From Salipiger bermudensis (lineage in GTDB: Bacteria; Pseudomonadota; Alphaproteobacteria; Rhodobacterales; Rhodobacteraceae), in contig NZ_JAIUZY010000001.1 of the NCBI RefSeq assembly GCF_020171625.1, positions 310,001 to 374,000 of the forward strand: a DNA stretch of 64,000 nucleotides, given 5' to 3'. How positions within the stretch are numbered: position 1 is the stretch's first letter; every line of letters begins with the position of its first letter. A program made the translations under genes and the position numbers. The notes under the pieces were generated by a model. It searched no databases. It was not told where the DNA came from and worked only from the letters and a program-made list of their open reading frames with translations. Positions 27,134 to 36,850 of the stretch are shown in pieces.

Positions 27134-27781
27134 TCAGTTGCGCGGCAGTGCTGCGGCCTCGGCGGCCAGAGCGGTGATGCCCTCCCAGTCGCCCGAGAGC
27201 ATCTTGTCCTTGGGCGCGACCCAGCTCCCGCCACAGCACAGCACGTTGGACAGTCCGAGATAGTCGGCGATGTTGCCTATGCTGATGCCGCCCGTCGGGC
27301 AGAACCGGACCTGCGGAAGCGGCGCGCCGATGGCCTTCAGCGCCTTGGCCCCGCCCGCGGCCTCGGCCGGGAAGAACTTCTGCACCGTGTAGCCGCGCTC
27401 GAGCAGGGCCATCGCCTCCGAGGCGCTGGCGGCGCCCGGCAACAGCGGCAGGTTGGCCTCTTCGCAGGCGTCGAGCAGCTTGTCGGTGGCGCCCGGCGAG
27501 ACGCCGAACCTCGCGCCCGCATCGACCGCCTTCTGCACGTCGTCCGCGGTCAGCAGCGTGCCCGCACCGACCACGCCGCCCTCGACCTTTGCCATCTCGG
27601 CGATGGCTTCCAGTGCGCAGGGGGTGCGCAGCGTCACCTCCAGCACCGGCAGACCGCCCTTGACCAGCGCCTGCGCCAGCGGCGCGGCATGGGCGACATC
27701 GTCGATGACGAGCACCGGAATGACCGGGGCGAGGCGGCAGAGCTTTTCGGATTCGAGGCTGGCGGCGGCGGGGGTGATCAT
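27134..27781 (-). CDS. eda: KDPG/KHG aldolase
   Basis: 215 residues. Splits 2-keto-3-deoxy-6-phosphogluconate to pyruvate and glyceraldehyde 3-phosphate in the Entner-Doudoroff route, the main sugar pathway in roseobacters. The Schiff-base lysine is K135 in TVQKFFPAE, the general base E48 in LEVTLRT, and the phosphate-binding GGI is in CPTGGIS. The ATG at 27781 follows GGAGATCCGACC; a longer frame to 27859 is unlikely. The edd partner gene is not in the window. The two GC-rich genes upstream make glucosylglycerate. Confidence 0.96.
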   Translation of the reverse strand: MITPAAASLESEKLCRLAPVIPVLVIDDVAHAAPLAQALVKGGLPVLEVTLRTPCALEAIAEMAKVEGGVVGAGTLLTADDVQKAVDAGARFGVSPGATDKLLDACEEANLPLLPGAASASEAMALLERGYTVQKFFPAEAAGGAKALKAIGAPLPQVRFCPTGGISIGNIADYLGLSNVLCCGGSWVAPKDKMLSGDWEGITALAAEAAALPRN

Positions 27782-27865
27782 GGTCGGATCTCCTGGTTCC
27801 AAGGGCGTTGGCCCCGCGTTAGCATGTTTCCCCGGCGGGGTGTAGAGCGCTAACATCACCGTCCG

Positions 27866-29092
27866 TCAGGCGCCGCCGAATTCCTCCTGGTCCGCCGCCA
27901 CCGCCGCCCGGAAGTCGCTGAGCAGCGTCGGGTCGGCGGAATGCACGCGGTTCCACGTCGGGATGAAGGGCGTTTCCTGCGGGTTCTCGATGAACAGCTG
28001 GCCGGCGCGGGTGATGTTCTCGCCAAACAGCTCGATGCTCTGTTCCTCGGCGTGGCGGTCGATGCTGAGGCCGTTCATCTTGGCGTCGGCCCAGTAGGCC
28101 TCGAGCAGGTCGAGCGCGGAGCGGTAGTAGGTGGCCTTGAGGGTGCGGAACACGTGCGGCGTGAACACCGTGCCGTCGGCGGCGAGCTTGCGGTAGATCG
28201 CCTTGCAGATGTCGGTCGACATGCGCGACAGCCCCTGCGAGGCGTCTTCGGGCGACAGCTCCTGGTGCTTGTGGTCGTACTGGTCGGCGATCTCGACCTG
28301 GCAGACCTGGCGCGGCCCGAGGTTGCGCCATGCTTCCGACAGCACCCCGATCTCGAGCCCCCAGTCCGAGGGGATGCGCAGGTCCGGCAACAGCCCGGTG
28401 CGCAGGGCCATCTCGCCCGAAAGCGGGTAGCGGAAGGCGCGCAGGTAGTCGATGTAATCACGGTCGCCGATGGTGCGCTTGAGCGCGATGAGCAGCGGCG
28501 AGACCAGCAGCCGCGTCACCCGGCCATTGAGCTTTCCCTGGCCCACACGCGGGTAGAAGCCCTTGGAAAGCTGGTAGGGAAAGGTCGGGTTGGCCACCGG
28601 ATAGACCAGCCGGTCGAGCATCTCTCGCTTGTAGGTGACGATGTCGCAATCGTGGATCGCCATCACCGAGCTGTCGGCGCAGGAGATCAGGTAGCCCATG
28701 CAGCCCCAGACGTTCTTACCCTTGCCCGGCTCCTGCGGGGCGAGCCCCAGCGCCTCGAGCCGGCCCATGATCTGCGACATGCGCGGGCTGTCGTTCCAGA
28801 TCACCGTGGTCTGCTGCGGCAGCACGGAGAAGAACTCCCGCGCGTGGCGGTACTGCGCCTCGTCGGCGCGGTCGAGACCGATGATGATGCGGTGCAGGTA
28901 GGTGACCTGCTTCAGCTCCTGCAGGATGTTGGGCAGCGCATCGCCTTCCAGCTCGGAGAACAGAGAGGGCAGGATCAGCGAGATCCTGCGGCTTTGCGCG
29001 AAGGTCTCGAGCTCGTAGATCAACTCCTCGGTCGGGCGCGAGCGCAGGTTGTGGAACTGGGCGATGTTGCCGTTCTGCTGGAAGTCAGCCAT
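27866..29092 (-). CDS. gpgS: Glucosyl-3-phosphoglycerate synthase-like glycosyltransferase (GT81)
   Basis: 408 residues. Predicted to join a nucleotide-activated glucose to 3-phosphoglycerate, giving the precursor of the compatible solute glucosylglycerate. GT-A features: SLILPSLFSELEG near 38-50, GKGKNVWGC near 123-131, DxD-type site IHDCDI (D148/D150), then KGFYPRVGQGKLNGRVTRLL and FRYPLSGEMAL and DWGLEIGVLSEAW, blocks shared with mycobacterial-type GpgS. Its start lies inside the end of the phosphatase gene (8-base overlap). Mannosyl-type donor use cannot be excluded. Confidence 0.83.
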   Translation of the reverse strand: MADFQQNGNIAQFHNLRSRPTEELIYELETFAQSRRISLILPSLFSELEGDALPNILQELKQVTYLHRIIIGLDRADEAQYRHAREFFSVLPQQTTVIWNDSPRMSQIMGRLEALGLAPQEPGKGKNVWGCMGYLISCADSSVMAIHDCDIVTYKREMLDRLVYPVANPTFPYQLSKGFYPRVGQGKLNGRVTRLLVSPLLIALKRTIGDRDYIDYLRAFRYPLSGEMALRTGLLPDLRIPSDWGLEIGVLSEAWRNLGPRQVCQVEIADQYDHKHQELSPEDASQGLSRMSTDICKAIYRKLAADGTVFTPHVFRTLKATYYRSALDLLEAYWADAKMNGLSIDRHAEEQSIELFGENITRAGQLFIENPQETPFIPTWNRVHSADPTLLSDFRAAVAADQEEFGGA

Positions 29093-29888
29093 GTCGGTCT
29101 GCTCTCTTGCTGTATCCGAGCCTGTCGAGAAGCCGAAGAACGCAGGCGTTCCAGCCTGCGGGTCCGGGGGCTTCGCTGCGGAGGATGGTGCCTGTGGTTT
29201 CACCGGGGAGGGCGGGAATGCCCGGGCCGTGATCGTTGCGGACGATGACGCCGTAATCGGCGGTCTCGAGCATTTCGCGATCGTTCGGCGCATCGCCGAG
29301 CGCGACGGCGGTGTCGCATCCGAGATCAGCCATGATGCCGGCCATCTGCTGCGCCTTGGTGCCGCCATAGGAGAGCGTCAAAAAGCGCCCGCCGTGCCGC
29401 GCCGCGATGCCCTTTGCTTCGAGCGCCGCGAGGAACGCGGCCAGCCCGTCCTCGTCGCCGCTCCAGACTCCGGGCTCGGTGAAATTGCGCAGCCGCGCCA
29501 GACGCGCGCCTTCGGGCGGAAGACCGGTGATCTCCGCGACCTCCGCATCGGTCATGTCGCCGAAGCCGCGGTAGCAGGTGCGCACCGCGGCTGGCAGCTG
29601 GTCGAGCGCCCCGCGCAGCCGCTCGTAGGGGCTGCGGTCGTGCATGTCGGCGCCGGGGATCACCCGTTGCGCGCCGTTTTCGACGATGATCGGCCAGTCG
29701 CCAAGGCCAAGAGCCTGATGCAGTGGCGCAATCTCGGCGCCGGTCTTGGAGCTTGCGAGGATCAGGGGGATCTCCTGCGCCCGCAACGCCTGCAGCGCGG
29801 GCAGGGCGGCGCTGTAGCTGTAATCGCCGTGGTCCAGCAGCGTGCCGTCCAGATCCGTGAAAACGATAAGCCGCACTTGCCGCTCCAT
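29085..29888 (-). CDS. gpgP: HAD-IIB phosphatase, glucosyl-/mannosyl-3-phosphoglycerate phosphatase type
   Basis: 267 residues. HAD motif I FTDLDGTLLD (D12, D14), motif II near ILASSKTG, motif IV VALGDAPNDREML near 203-215 and a C2-type cap fit the MpgP/GpgP family that removes phosphate to release the finished solute. The ATG at 29888 has GGCGAGGG directly before it; a GTG 15 bases upstream is an alternative start. It overlaps the following synthase gene by eight bases, so product and precursor enzymes are made together. Expression from the same mRNA and osmotic control are inferred. Confidence 0.85.
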   Translation of the reverse strand: MERQVRLIVFTDLDGTLLDHGDYSYSAALPALQALRAQEIPLILASSKTGAEIAPLHQALGLGDWPIIVENGAQRVIPGADMHDRSPYERLRGALDQLPAAVRTCYRGFGDMTDAEVAEITGLPPEGARLARLRNFTEPGVWSGDEDGLAAFLAALEAKGIAARHGGRFLTLSYGGTKAQQMAGIMADLGCDTAVALGDAPNDREMLETADYGVIVRNDHGPGIPALPGETTGTILRSEAPGPAGWNACVLRLLDRLGYSKRADRHG

Positions 29889-30040
29889 CCCTCGCCGTTT
29901 CACCGGAGCGTAACCGGATTGCGGCGCGAGTGGGAACAGGGGGTGCGGCTTTGATTGATGAAGTTTGTGTAAGAGACGGATTTACCGCCTCTTTTCAGAG
30001 CGTTCCCGGCCGGTCGTCGGCGGGACACAGCCGATCGGCA

Positions 30041-30553
30041 TCACGCCCGGCGATGGCGCCCGAGCAGAGGTAGCGTGCGCGACGGGTGCCGCGCGACGCT
30101 GTCGCCTCCCTCGCTCTGCCGGCGGTCCGGCCAGAAGCAGAGCAGCAGGCCGATGCACCAGCTGATGGCAAACAGCATGAACGGGATCGAGGCGGAGAGG
30201 ATGGCGAATTCGCGTGTGAGATGCCCGGACAGACCAAGCGCCATGACCAGCCCCATACTCGGCACGACAAAGAGCAGCGGCAGCAGCGCGTTTCCAAGCA
30301 GAACCGCGGGCAGGTCGCGCATCGCAGACGGTCGGGAAAAACGCTCCGCAGCCCAGTCGGGCATCAGCTTCGGCCAAGTGAGGACCGCGGCGGCGGCGAG
30401 GGCGATGAGGGAAATGACGATCGGGACAATGACATGCCGCCCGGCCTCCAGCTGCCAGGGCACGCTGGCAAGAAAGCCCAGCGTTGTCAGACCGGCATAA
30501 ACGCCGGCGGTCCGGTGGGCGAGACGATAAAAGTTCGAGCAAAAAACGCGCAT
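30041..30553 (-). CDS. Four-helix inner-membrane protein of unknown function
   Basis: 170 residues from the ATG at 30553. Four hydrophobic segments: TAGVYAGLTTLGFLASV, VIVPIVISLIALAAAAVL, LLPLLFVVPSMGLVMAL and FMLFAISWCIGLLLCFW. The C-terminus is polar and basic. I recognise no family. GGAG lies 12 bases upstream of this ATG; a GTG at 30565 is possible. It stands alone between gpgP and metF. Codon use is a little less GC-biased than neighbours. Confidence 0.55.
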   Translation of the reverse strand: MRVFCSNFYRLAHRTAGVYAGLTTLGFLASVPWQLEAGRHVIVPIVISLIALAAAAVLTWPKLMPDWAAERFSRPSAMRDLPAVLLGNALLPLLFVVPSMGLVMALGLSGHLTREFAILSASIPFMLFAISWCIGLLLCFWPDRRQSEGGDSVARHPSRTLPLLGRHRRA

Positions 30554-30701
30554 TTGGAAACACACTCCATTGAGATGAGGAGCGGTCTAATGCTTCAAAT
30601 TGGCACGATTAGGGCAGGCTTTCGGCAAGACGGCGAAGTCTTGCCGACGACAATTGGCCCTCCGCTGCCACGCCCGGACCTGGAAGTTCGGGCGGCGCGG
30701 T

Positions 30702-31568
30702 TCAGGCCACGCGCTCGAGCTTGGAGTCGGGCGTCACGCCGAGGGCGAAGCAGACATCGCGGGTCAGCTCGGGGCGGTTGAGCGTGTAGAAATGCAGCTT
30801 GTCGACCCCGCCTTCGATCAGCTCCGAACACAGCTCGGTGCAGATCGATGTCGCGAGCAGGTCCTGCCGCCCGTCGCGCCCGGCCTTCTCGAACGCCTCG
30901 ATCACCCAGGTGGGGATCTTGGTGCCGCAGGACTCGGCAAAGCGGCGCGCGCCCTTCCAGTTCTCGATCGGCAGGATGCCGGGCACGATCGGCTTGTCGA
31001 TGCCGGCCTTCTCGCAGGCATCGCGGAAGCGGAAGAAGGTTTCGGCCTCGAAGAAGAATTGCGTCAGCGCTTCCGAGGCGCCGGCATCGAGCTTGCGCTT
31101 GAGCCACTCCACGTCGGCCTGGCCGGAGCCGGCTTCGGGATGGATGTCGGGATAGGCGCCGACGCGGATGTTGAAATCGCCCGCCTCGCGAAGCGCCTCG
31201 ATCAACTCGACCGAGCTGGAAAAGCCGTCTTCGTGCGGCGTGAAGCCGGTGGCGCCCTTCGGCGGGTCGCCCCGCAGGGCCACGATATCGCTCACACCGG
31301 CGGCATGGAACTGCTCGGCGATGGCGAGGGTCTCGGACTTGGTGGCGTCGACGCAGGTCAGGTGTGCGGCGACCTTCAGCCCGGAATGCTTGTGCAACGT
31401 CGCGACCACGTCACGGGTCAACTCACGCGTGGTGCCGCCGGCGCCATAGGTCACCGAGACGAAGCGGGGGTCCAGCGGTGCCAGCGATTGCACCGTGTCC
31501 CACAGGCGGAAGGTCGCCTCGATATTGCGCGGCGGAAAGAACTCGAATGAGATGTCGGGGCGTTGCAT
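30702..31568 (-). CDS. metF: Methylenetetrahydrofolate reductase
   Basis: 288 residues. Makes 5-methyl-THF, the methyl donor for methionine synthase. FEFFPPRNIEA near 9-19, SVTYGAGGTTRE near 39-50, VALRGDPPKG near 98-107 (FAD and substrate contacts) and YPDIHPEA near 143 are present; length is normal for bacterial MetF. The ATG at 31568 follows AAGAGGATCCCGGCA. The gene is divergent from metR with a MetR-type box between, so homocysteine-responsive activation is expected. Confidence 0.97.
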   Translation of the reverse strand: MQRPDISFEFFPPRNIEATFRLWDTVQSLAPLDPRFVSVTYGAGGTTRELTRDVVATLHKHSGLKVAAHLTCVDATKSETLAIAEQFHAAGVSDIVALRGDPPKGATGFTPHEDGFSSSVELIEALREAGDFNIRVGAYPDIHPEAGSGQADVEWLKRKLDAGASEALTQFFFEAETFFRFRDACEKAGIDKPIVPGILPIENWKGARRFAESCGTKIPTWVIEAFEKAGRDGRQDLLATSICTELCSELIEGGVDKLHFYTLNRPELTRDVCFALGVTPDSKLERVA

Positions 31569-31615
31569 TGCCGGGATCCTCTTTTGTTGCGAGGCTTGTC
31601 GCACATACCGCAATG

Positions 31616-31628
31616 TGAGACAAACTCA
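31616..31628. promoter_or_regulatory. Candidate MetR box between metF and metR
   Basis: TGAG-N5-CTCA is a perfect inverted repeat with the spacing of the enterobacterial MetR site TGAA-N5-TTCA. A second pair (ACTCAT at 31624-31629, ATGAGT at 31647-31652) lies beside it. Confidence 0.7.
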
Positions 31629-31662
31629 TAAATCTCAAGAACAACATGAGTGAAACGATAGG

Positions 31663-32568
31663 ATGCACATCGAGTTCCGTCATCTTCGCACGATCAAGGC
31701 GGTGCACGAGGCGGGCAGCGTGGCGCGCGCGGCCGACCAGCTCAACATCACCCAATCGGCCCTGAGCCACCAGATCAAGGGCCTCGAAGAGCAGGCCGGG
31801 ATCGAGCTGTTCGTGCGGCGCTCAAAGCCCATGCGGCTGTCGGCGGCGGGGACGCGGCTGTTGCGGCTGGCCGAGCAGGTTCTGCCGCAGGTCGAGGCCG
31901 CGCAGGCCGAGTTCGCGGCGCTGAGGGCAGGGCGCTCGGGCCGTCTCCACATCGCCATCGAATGCCACGCCTGCTTCGAGTGGCTGTTCCCGGTGCTCGA
32001 GGCGTTCCGGAAGAGCTGGCCCGACGTCGATGTCGACATCCGACCGGGCCTCGCCTTCGACGCGCTTCCGGCGTTGCAGAAGGAAGATGTAGACGTCGTG
32101 ATCTCGTCCGATCCAGAGGCGCTGAGCGATATCACCTTCACGCCGCTGTTCGATTACAGCCCGGTCTTCGTCGCCGCGGCCTCGCATCCTCTGGCCCAGA
32201 AGCCCGTCATCGAAGCGGCGGATTTTCGCGGTGAGACGCTGATCACCTACCCGGTGGAGCGCACGCGGCTCGATATCTTCTCGCAGCTTCTGACCCCGGC
32301 CAAGGTCGAACCCGCCGCGATTCGTCAGGTTGAACTGACCGCGGTGATTCTGCTTCTGGTGGCATCGAACCGCGGCGTCTCGGTGCTGCCCGACTGGGTC
32401 GTGCGCGAGGTGAAATACAACTCGGATTACGTGACGCGCCAGATCACCGAGAAAGGGCTGACCCGGACGCTCTATGCCGCGACGCGCAGTGGCGACCTCG
32501 AAAAGCCGTACATGGCCGACCTGATCCAACTGGCCGGGCAGGAAGCACACAAGCTTCAGACGCAGTAG
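31663..32568 (+). CDS. metR: LysR-type regulator, MetR
   Basis: 301 residues. N-terminal HTH (about 18-60: GSVARAADQLNITQSALSHQIKGLEE), effector domain about 90-295. The match to MetR is supported by AIECHACFEWLFPVLEAFR near 100-118, PGLAFDALPALQKEDVDVVISSDP near 130 and LVASNRGVSVLPDWVV near 235-250, and by divergence from metF. MetR uses homocysteine as co-activator. The ATG at 31663 overlaps the intergenic box region, allowing autoregulation. Confidence 0.94.
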   Translation: MHIEFRHLRTIKAVHEAGSVARAADQLNITQSALSHQIKGLEEQAGIELFVRRSKPMRLSAAGTRLLRLAEQVLPQVEAAQAEFAALRAGRSGRLHIAIECHACFEWLFPVLEAFRKSWPDVDVDIRPGLAFDALPALQKEDVDVVISSDPEALSDITFTPLFDYSPVFVAAASHPLAQKPVIEAADFRGETLITYPVERTRLDIFSQLLTPAKVEPAAIRQVELTAVILLLVASNRGVSVLPDWVVREVKYNSDYVTRQITEKGLTRTLYAATRSGDLEKPYMADLIQLAGQEAHKLQTQ

Positions 32569-32629
32569 CCCTGCGGCTCGGAATTGAGCCCGGCCCAATC
32601 GAGGGCCAAGGCAGTATTATCTTGGGAAA

Positions 32630-32836
32630 TCAGAGGGGTTTCAGGTCCGATGCCATCATGCGACCGTCACGACCTTCCTTGAGATCGTAACTCACCCTTT
32701 GGTTGTCGGCGAGCCCGGTGAGGCCGGACCGCTCGACAGCAGAAATATGAACAAAAACGTCTTTCCCGCCCTCTTCCGGCGCAATGAAGCCGTAGCCTTT
32801 GGTCGTGTTGAACCATTTCACGGTGCCACTCGGCAT
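32630..32836 (-). CDS. cspA: Cold shock protein (CspA family)
   Basis: 68 residues, a single OB-fold CSD. RNA-binding motifs RNP1 (KGYGFIAPE) and RNP2 (VFVHISAV) are intact. The start at 32836 follows AAGGAGCACGGGAAC; longer frames are leader sequence. Acts as an RNA chaperone. The 230-base gap to the divergent ArsC-like gene can hold a long 5' leader, as in other csp genes, but no cold-box was identified. Confidence 0.95.
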   Translation of the reverse strand: MPSGTVKWFNTTKGYGFIAPEEGGKDVFVHISAVERSGLTGLADNQRVSYDLKEGRDGRMMASDLKPL

Positions 32837-33065
32837 GTTCCCGTGCTCCTTCCAGTCGTCCGATGTTGTTGCCCGGCCTGGCCCGGGCGCCCCGTCACAT
32901 TCGCCTTTCAGGAAGAAAGAGAGCTTATATTGCTGCACTTTCGGCGCTGATCATCGAAGGTCACGAAGCAAAGCGTTGCACAGGTTCGGCAAAAATCAAG
33001 AGAAAGACTTCGCTCCCGAAGCGATCGGCGATAATTTGTCGCCGCAAGACGAAGGAGAAGGCGAG

Positions 33066-33386
33066 ATGCGGGTCTACGGGCTGAAAAATTGCGACACCTG
33101 CCGGAAGGCGATGAAGGCTCTGCCAGAGGCCGAGCTGATCGACGTGCGCGTCGACGGGGTGCCCGGCGAGGTGCTGGCCGAAGCGCAGGCGCGCTTTGGC
33201 GACAAGCTGGTCAACACGCGCTCGACCACATGGCGCGGGCTGTCGGAAGAGGCGCGCGCAACACCGCCGCTCGAGCTGTTGGCGGCGCACCCGGCGCTGA
33301 TGAAGCGGCCACTGATCGTCGACGGCGACGCGATGTATCTCGGCTGGGACAAGGCCACGCAGGGCGCGCTCGGCGTCAGCGCCTAA
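33066..33386 (+). CDS. ArsC/Spx-like thioredoxin-fold protein
   Basis: 106 residues. The N-terminal YGLKNCDTCRKAMKAL carries the CxxC (C9, C12) of the ArsC/YffB group, and MKRPLIVDGDAMYLGWD near the C-terminus is the conserved arm with the first arginine of the arsenate reductase triad. It may be an arsenate reductase or a YffB-type thiol protein; there is no ars operon nearby. The ATG at 33066 follows GAAGGAGAAGGCGAG. Confidence 0.83.
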   Translation: MRVYGLKNCDTCRKAMKALPEAELIDVRVDGVPGEVLAEAQARFGDKLVNTRSTTWRGLSEEARATPPLELLAAHPALMKRPLIVDGDAMYLGWDKATQGALGVSA

Positions 33387-33419
33387 GAACAAGCCGGCGC
33401 GCGGGACGCGGTGTCACAC

Positions 33420-33455
33420 AAACAAAACGGCCCCCGCGAAGATCGCGGGGGCCGT
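33420..33455 (-). terminator. Rho-independent terminator of thrS
   Basis: Perfect 13-bp stem (33427-33439 with 33443-33455), three-base loop, then TTTTGTTTG on the minus strand. It may also serve the convergent ArsC-like gene, although its plus-strand tail is weak. Confidence 0.9.
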
Positions 33456-33488
33456 GACGTCTGATATAAACTGTTCCGGGCGAACCGA

Positions 33489-35438
33489 TCAGCCGCGCAG
33501 ATCCGGCGGCGTCGCCTCGAGCCCGAGCTCCTGCGTGATTTCGTCCAGCGTCGCAACCTTGGTCTGCTTTTCGCCGAGGCGCCGCACGGTGACGGTGCGC
33601 TCTTCGACCTCACGGTGGCCGACGGCGAGGATCACCGGCACCTTGCCGACCGAGTGCTCGCGGACCTTGTAGTTGATCTTTTCGTTGCGAATGTCGGCCT
33701 CGGCGCGCACGCCCGCGGCTTTCAGCTCGGCGACGACCTCGTGCACGTAGTCATCCGCCTCCGAGGTGATCGACGCCACCACGACCTGCCGCGGCGCGAG
33801 CCAGAACGGCAGCTTGCCGGCGTGCTCCTCGATCAGGATGCCGATGAAGCGCTCGAACGAGCCGAGCACGGCGCGGTGCAGCATGACCGGACGGTGCTTT
33901 TCGCCATCCTGACCGATATAGCTGGCATCGAGCCGCTCCGGCAGGTTGGGGTCGACCTGCAGCGTGCCGCATTGCCATTCCCGCCCGATCGCGTCGGTCA
34001 GAGTGAACTCGAGCTTCGGGCCGTAGAAGGCGCCTTCGCCCTCCTGCAACTCGAAGCCGTAGCCGGCGGCCTTGCAGGCGTCTCCCAGCGCCGCCTCGAC
34101 GCGGTCCCAGCTCTCTTCCGAGCCGATGCGCTTTTCGGGGCGGGTGGAGAGCTTGATGCTCCAGTTCTCGAAGCCGAGATCGGCGTAGATGCCGGCGAGG
34201 AACTCGATGAACTTCTTGGTTTCCGCCTCGATCTGGTCGTCGGTGCAGAAGATGTGCGCGTCGTCCTGCGTGAAGCCGCGCACCCGCATGATGCCGTGCA
34301 GCGCGCCCGAGGGTTCGTAGCGGTTGCACGAGCCAAACTCGGCCATGCGCAGCGGCAGGTCGCGATACGACTTGAGCCCGTGGTTGAAGATCTGCACGTG
34401 ACAGGGGCAATTCATCGGCTTGAGAGCGTTGATGCTCTTCTCGCGGGCATGGTCTTCGTCGACCTCGACGATGAACATGTTCTCCTGGTAGTTGTCCCAG
34501 TGCCCCGAGGCTTCCCAGAGCTTGCGGTCGACCACCTGCGGCGTGTTCACCTCGACATAGCCGTCGCGGTGCTGCTGGCGGCGCATGTAGTCCTGCAGCG
34601 AGGTGTAGATCGACCAGCCGTTCGGGTGCCAGAAGATCTGGCCCGGCGCTTCGGGTTGCAGATGGAAAAGGTCCATCTCGCGGCCGAGCTTGCGGTGATC
34701 GCGCTTGGCGGCTTCCTCCAAGAAATTGAGGTAGCCCTGCAGGTCCTTGCGGTTGCGGAAGGCCACGCCCTGAACGCGCTGGAGCATCGGGCGGTTCACG
34801 TCGCCGAACCAGTAGGCGCCCGAGACGCCCATCAGCTTGAACGAATCCGCCGGAAGCTGGCCGGTGTGCTGCAGGTGGGGGCCGCGGCACAGATCCTGCC
34901 AGTCGCCATGCCAGTACATGCGGATCGGCGCGCCCTCGGGAATGCGATCGATCAGCTCGACCTTGTAGGGCTCGCCGTTCTCTTCATAGAACGCGCGCGC
35001 GCGGTCGCGCTCCCAAATCTCGGTGGTCACCGGCTCGCGGGCGTTGATGATGTCCTTCATCTTGGCCTCGATCTGACCAAGATCCTCGGGCGTGAAAGGC
35101 TCGGCGCGGTCGAAATCGTAGAACCAGCCATGCTCGGTGACCGGGCCGATGGTGACCTTGGTGTCGGGCCAGATCTCCTGCACGGCGCGCGCCATCACGT
35201 GGGCGAGGTCGTGGCGGATCAGCTCGAGCGCCGGGGCCTCGTCCTGCAGCGTGTTGATGGCGATCTGCGCGTCCTGCTCGATCGGCCACTGGAGATCCCA
35301 GTGCTGGCCGTCGACCGTGGCCGAGATGGCCTTCTTCGAGAGCGATTTCGAGATCGACTCGGCGACCGCAGCCGGGGTCACACCCTGCTCGTAATCGCGC
35401 TTGTTGCCATCGGGAAAGGTGAGAGAGATCTGGGCCAT
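33489..35438 (-). CDS. thrS: Threonyl-tRNA synthetase
   Basis: 649 residues with the full domain order: TGS domain (about 1-64), editing/second additional domain with HxxxH ([10 protein letters not shown] near 73), class II core (about 245-540: motif 2 [22 protein letters not shown] region, motif 3 [14 protein letters not shown]) and anticodon-binding domain (about 545-640). Zinc-binding Cys in [10 protein letters not shown] is present. The ATG at 35438 follows AGGAGAGCCGCT. The leader (35439-35701) shows no recognisable T-box, as expected in this group. Confidence 0.98.
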   Translation of the reverse strand: MAQISLTFPDGNKRDYEQGVTPAAVAESISKSLSKKAISATVDGQHWDLQWPIEQDAQIAINTLQDEAPALELIRHDLAHVMARAVQEIWPDTKVTIGPVTEHGWFYDFDRAEPFTPEDLGQIEAKMKDIINAREPVTTEIWERDRARAFYEENGEPYKVELIDRIPEGAPIRMYWHGDWQDLCRGPHLQHTGQLPADSFKLMGVSGAYWFGDVNRPMLQRVQGVAFRNRKDLQGYLNFLEEAAKRDHRKLGREMDLFHLQPEAPGQIFWHPNGWSIYTSLQDYMRRQQHRDGYVEVNTPQVVDRKLWEASGHWDNYQENMFIVEVDEDHAREKSINALKPMNCPCHVQIFNHGLKSYRDLPLRMAEFGSCNRYEPSGALHGIMRVRGFTQDDAHIFCTDDQIEAETKKFIEFLAGIYADLGFENWSIKLSTRPEKRIGSEESWDRVEAALGDACKAAGYGFELQEGEGAFYGPKLEFTLTDAIGREWQCGTLQVDPNLPERLDASYIGQDGEKHRPVMLHRAVLGSFERFIGILIEEHAGKLPFWLAPRQVVVASITSEADDYVHEVVAELKAAGVRAEADIRNEKINYKVREHSVGKVPVILAVGHREVEERTVTVRRLGEKQTKVATLDEITQELGLEATPPDLRG

Positions 35439-35701
35439 AGCGGCTCTCCTCGTCGGTTTGGCGCCCACGGAACGCCCGGTTGCGGGTTATGTTGCGCGGG
35501 TCTTGTGGCCGGGTGAGAAGGGGGTGTCAAGAACACTTGGCCGCGGCTTTGGCGTGACGCCGGGCGTATGGGGCGCGGGCACCTCACCGTGGATGGCGTC
35601 TTGCGGCGGCCCGGGGCATACGTCTTTGTGATCACCGAGCGGCGTGGTATCGCGGCGCGCCGGTGTTAACCTCACCCGGTATCACGACCATGGAGGACGC
35701 T

Positions 35702-36034
35702 ATGACCGCTAAGATCCTGACCCCGTGCCTCGCGCTTGTCTGCTGCCTCGCAACGGCGGCGGCGGCTGGCGTCCCGCGGTCTTCCGCCGCGACAGCGCTC
35801 TCCGGAGAAACGGCCTCCGCACCGCCGACGGGCGAGGCGCCGTTGCAGCTTGCCCTGACCTTCGGAGACCCGGTTCCGCTGACGCAGGGCGAGAAAGCCT
35901 CGATCCGCTTTCTGATGCCCGATGTCGATCCCGAAGCGTTCCCACCCGAGACATGGGGCGCAGTCCGAGGCGTGCTGCTGAGCAACGATTTCGATTCCGA
36001 GAAGCGGCTGCAGCTGAAGGCGCTGCTCCCTTAA
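35702..36034 (+). CDS. Small exported protein of unknown function
   Basis: 110 residues. A signal peptide (KILTPCLALVCCLATAAAAG) leads into a short mature region ending LSNDFDSEKRLQLKALLP. GGAGG lies eight bases before the ATG at 35702; an in-frame ATG at 35690 would lack one. No domain is recognised. It sits convergent to the M48 peptidase gene, seven bases away. Confidence 0.6.
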   Translation: MTAKILTPCLALVCCLATAAAAGVPRSSAATALSGETASAPPTGEAPLQLALTFGDPVPLTQGEKASIRFLMPDVDPEAFPPETWGAVRGVLLSNDFDSEKRLQLKALLP

Positions 36035-36041
36035 AGGGCGG

Positions 36042-36734
36042 TCAGCGCCGGCCAACCGCCTCCCAGCGGGCTTCGAGCTTTTCCAGCGCCGCGATGCGCT
36101 CTTCGGTCTTGGGGTGCGACATGAGCCAGGCGGGCACGGTGCCGCGGGCGTTGGTCAGCGCCTCGAGCTTGGTGAAGAGCGTCTTCTGAGGCGCCACGCC
36201 GATGCCTGACTTGTGCAGAAGGGCCGCGGCGTAGGCGTCGGCCTCGTACTCGTCCCCGCGCGACAGCCGCGCCGCCAGAAGCTTCATCGCCGCGGTGGCG
36301 AGGTAGGGGCCGACGCCGGGCAGGAACCGCCCCAGCACCATCGCCATGGCAGTGCGGATCGCGTTCTGGCCGGAGAAGTCGATCATCCGCCGCCGCGAAT
36401 GCCCCAGTGCCACGTGGCCCAGCTCGTGGGCGATCACCGAGGCCATTTCCTCGGCCGAGACCTCTCCCGCCCGGTAGCGGTTGTAGAAGCCGCGGGTGAT
36501 GAAGATGCGCCCGTCCGGCGCCGCGAGGCCGTTGACCGGCTCGATCTCGTAGATGTTGACGCGGATCCGTGACAGCTCGAGCGCCGCCGCCATGCGATCG
36601 GTCAGCGCCTTCAGCCGGGGATCCGCCAGCTCGGTGGACTTGGCGTCGAGCTCCTTGGTGGTGCGCCAGACCGACACGCGGTACATGGCGAGCGCGTAGA
36701 GAATGGCGAGAAGGATCGGGGTGAACTTCAGCAT
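36042..36734 (-). CDS. M48 family zinc metallopeptidase
   Basis: 230 residues. One N-terminal hydrophobic anchor (FTPILLAILYALAMY) then a catalytic domain: HELGH at 103-107 and the third zinc ligand E162 in the ExxAD motif (DEYEADAYA). This is a small membrane-anchored HtpX/Oma1-like peptidase of the M48B/C kind; the active site probably faces the periplasm or cytoplasm depending on topology, which cannot be settled here. The ATG at 36734 has no clear ribosome site, and a longer frame exists upstream. Confidence 0.9.
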   Translation of the reverse strand: MLKFTPILLAILYALAMYRVSVWRTTKELDAKSTELADPRLKALTDRMAAALELSRIRVNIYEIEPVNGLAAPDGRIFITRGFYNRYRAGEVSAEEMASVIAHELGHVALGHSRRRMIDFSGQNAIRTAMAMVLGRFLPGVGPYLATAAMKLLAARLSRGDEYEADAYAAALLHKSGIGVAPQKTLFTKLEALTNARGTVPAWLMSHPKTEERIAALEKLEARWEAVGRR

Positions 36735-36850
36735 GTGCCGAATATGGGGCCGCGCCGCGCCCCCTCCAAGAGCAAATGTCGCAGCCACTTCGCGCACCGC
36801 GACGCCAGCTGCCCCCGAACTTCTCCAGGTACCAAAAACCAGAAAAGCCC

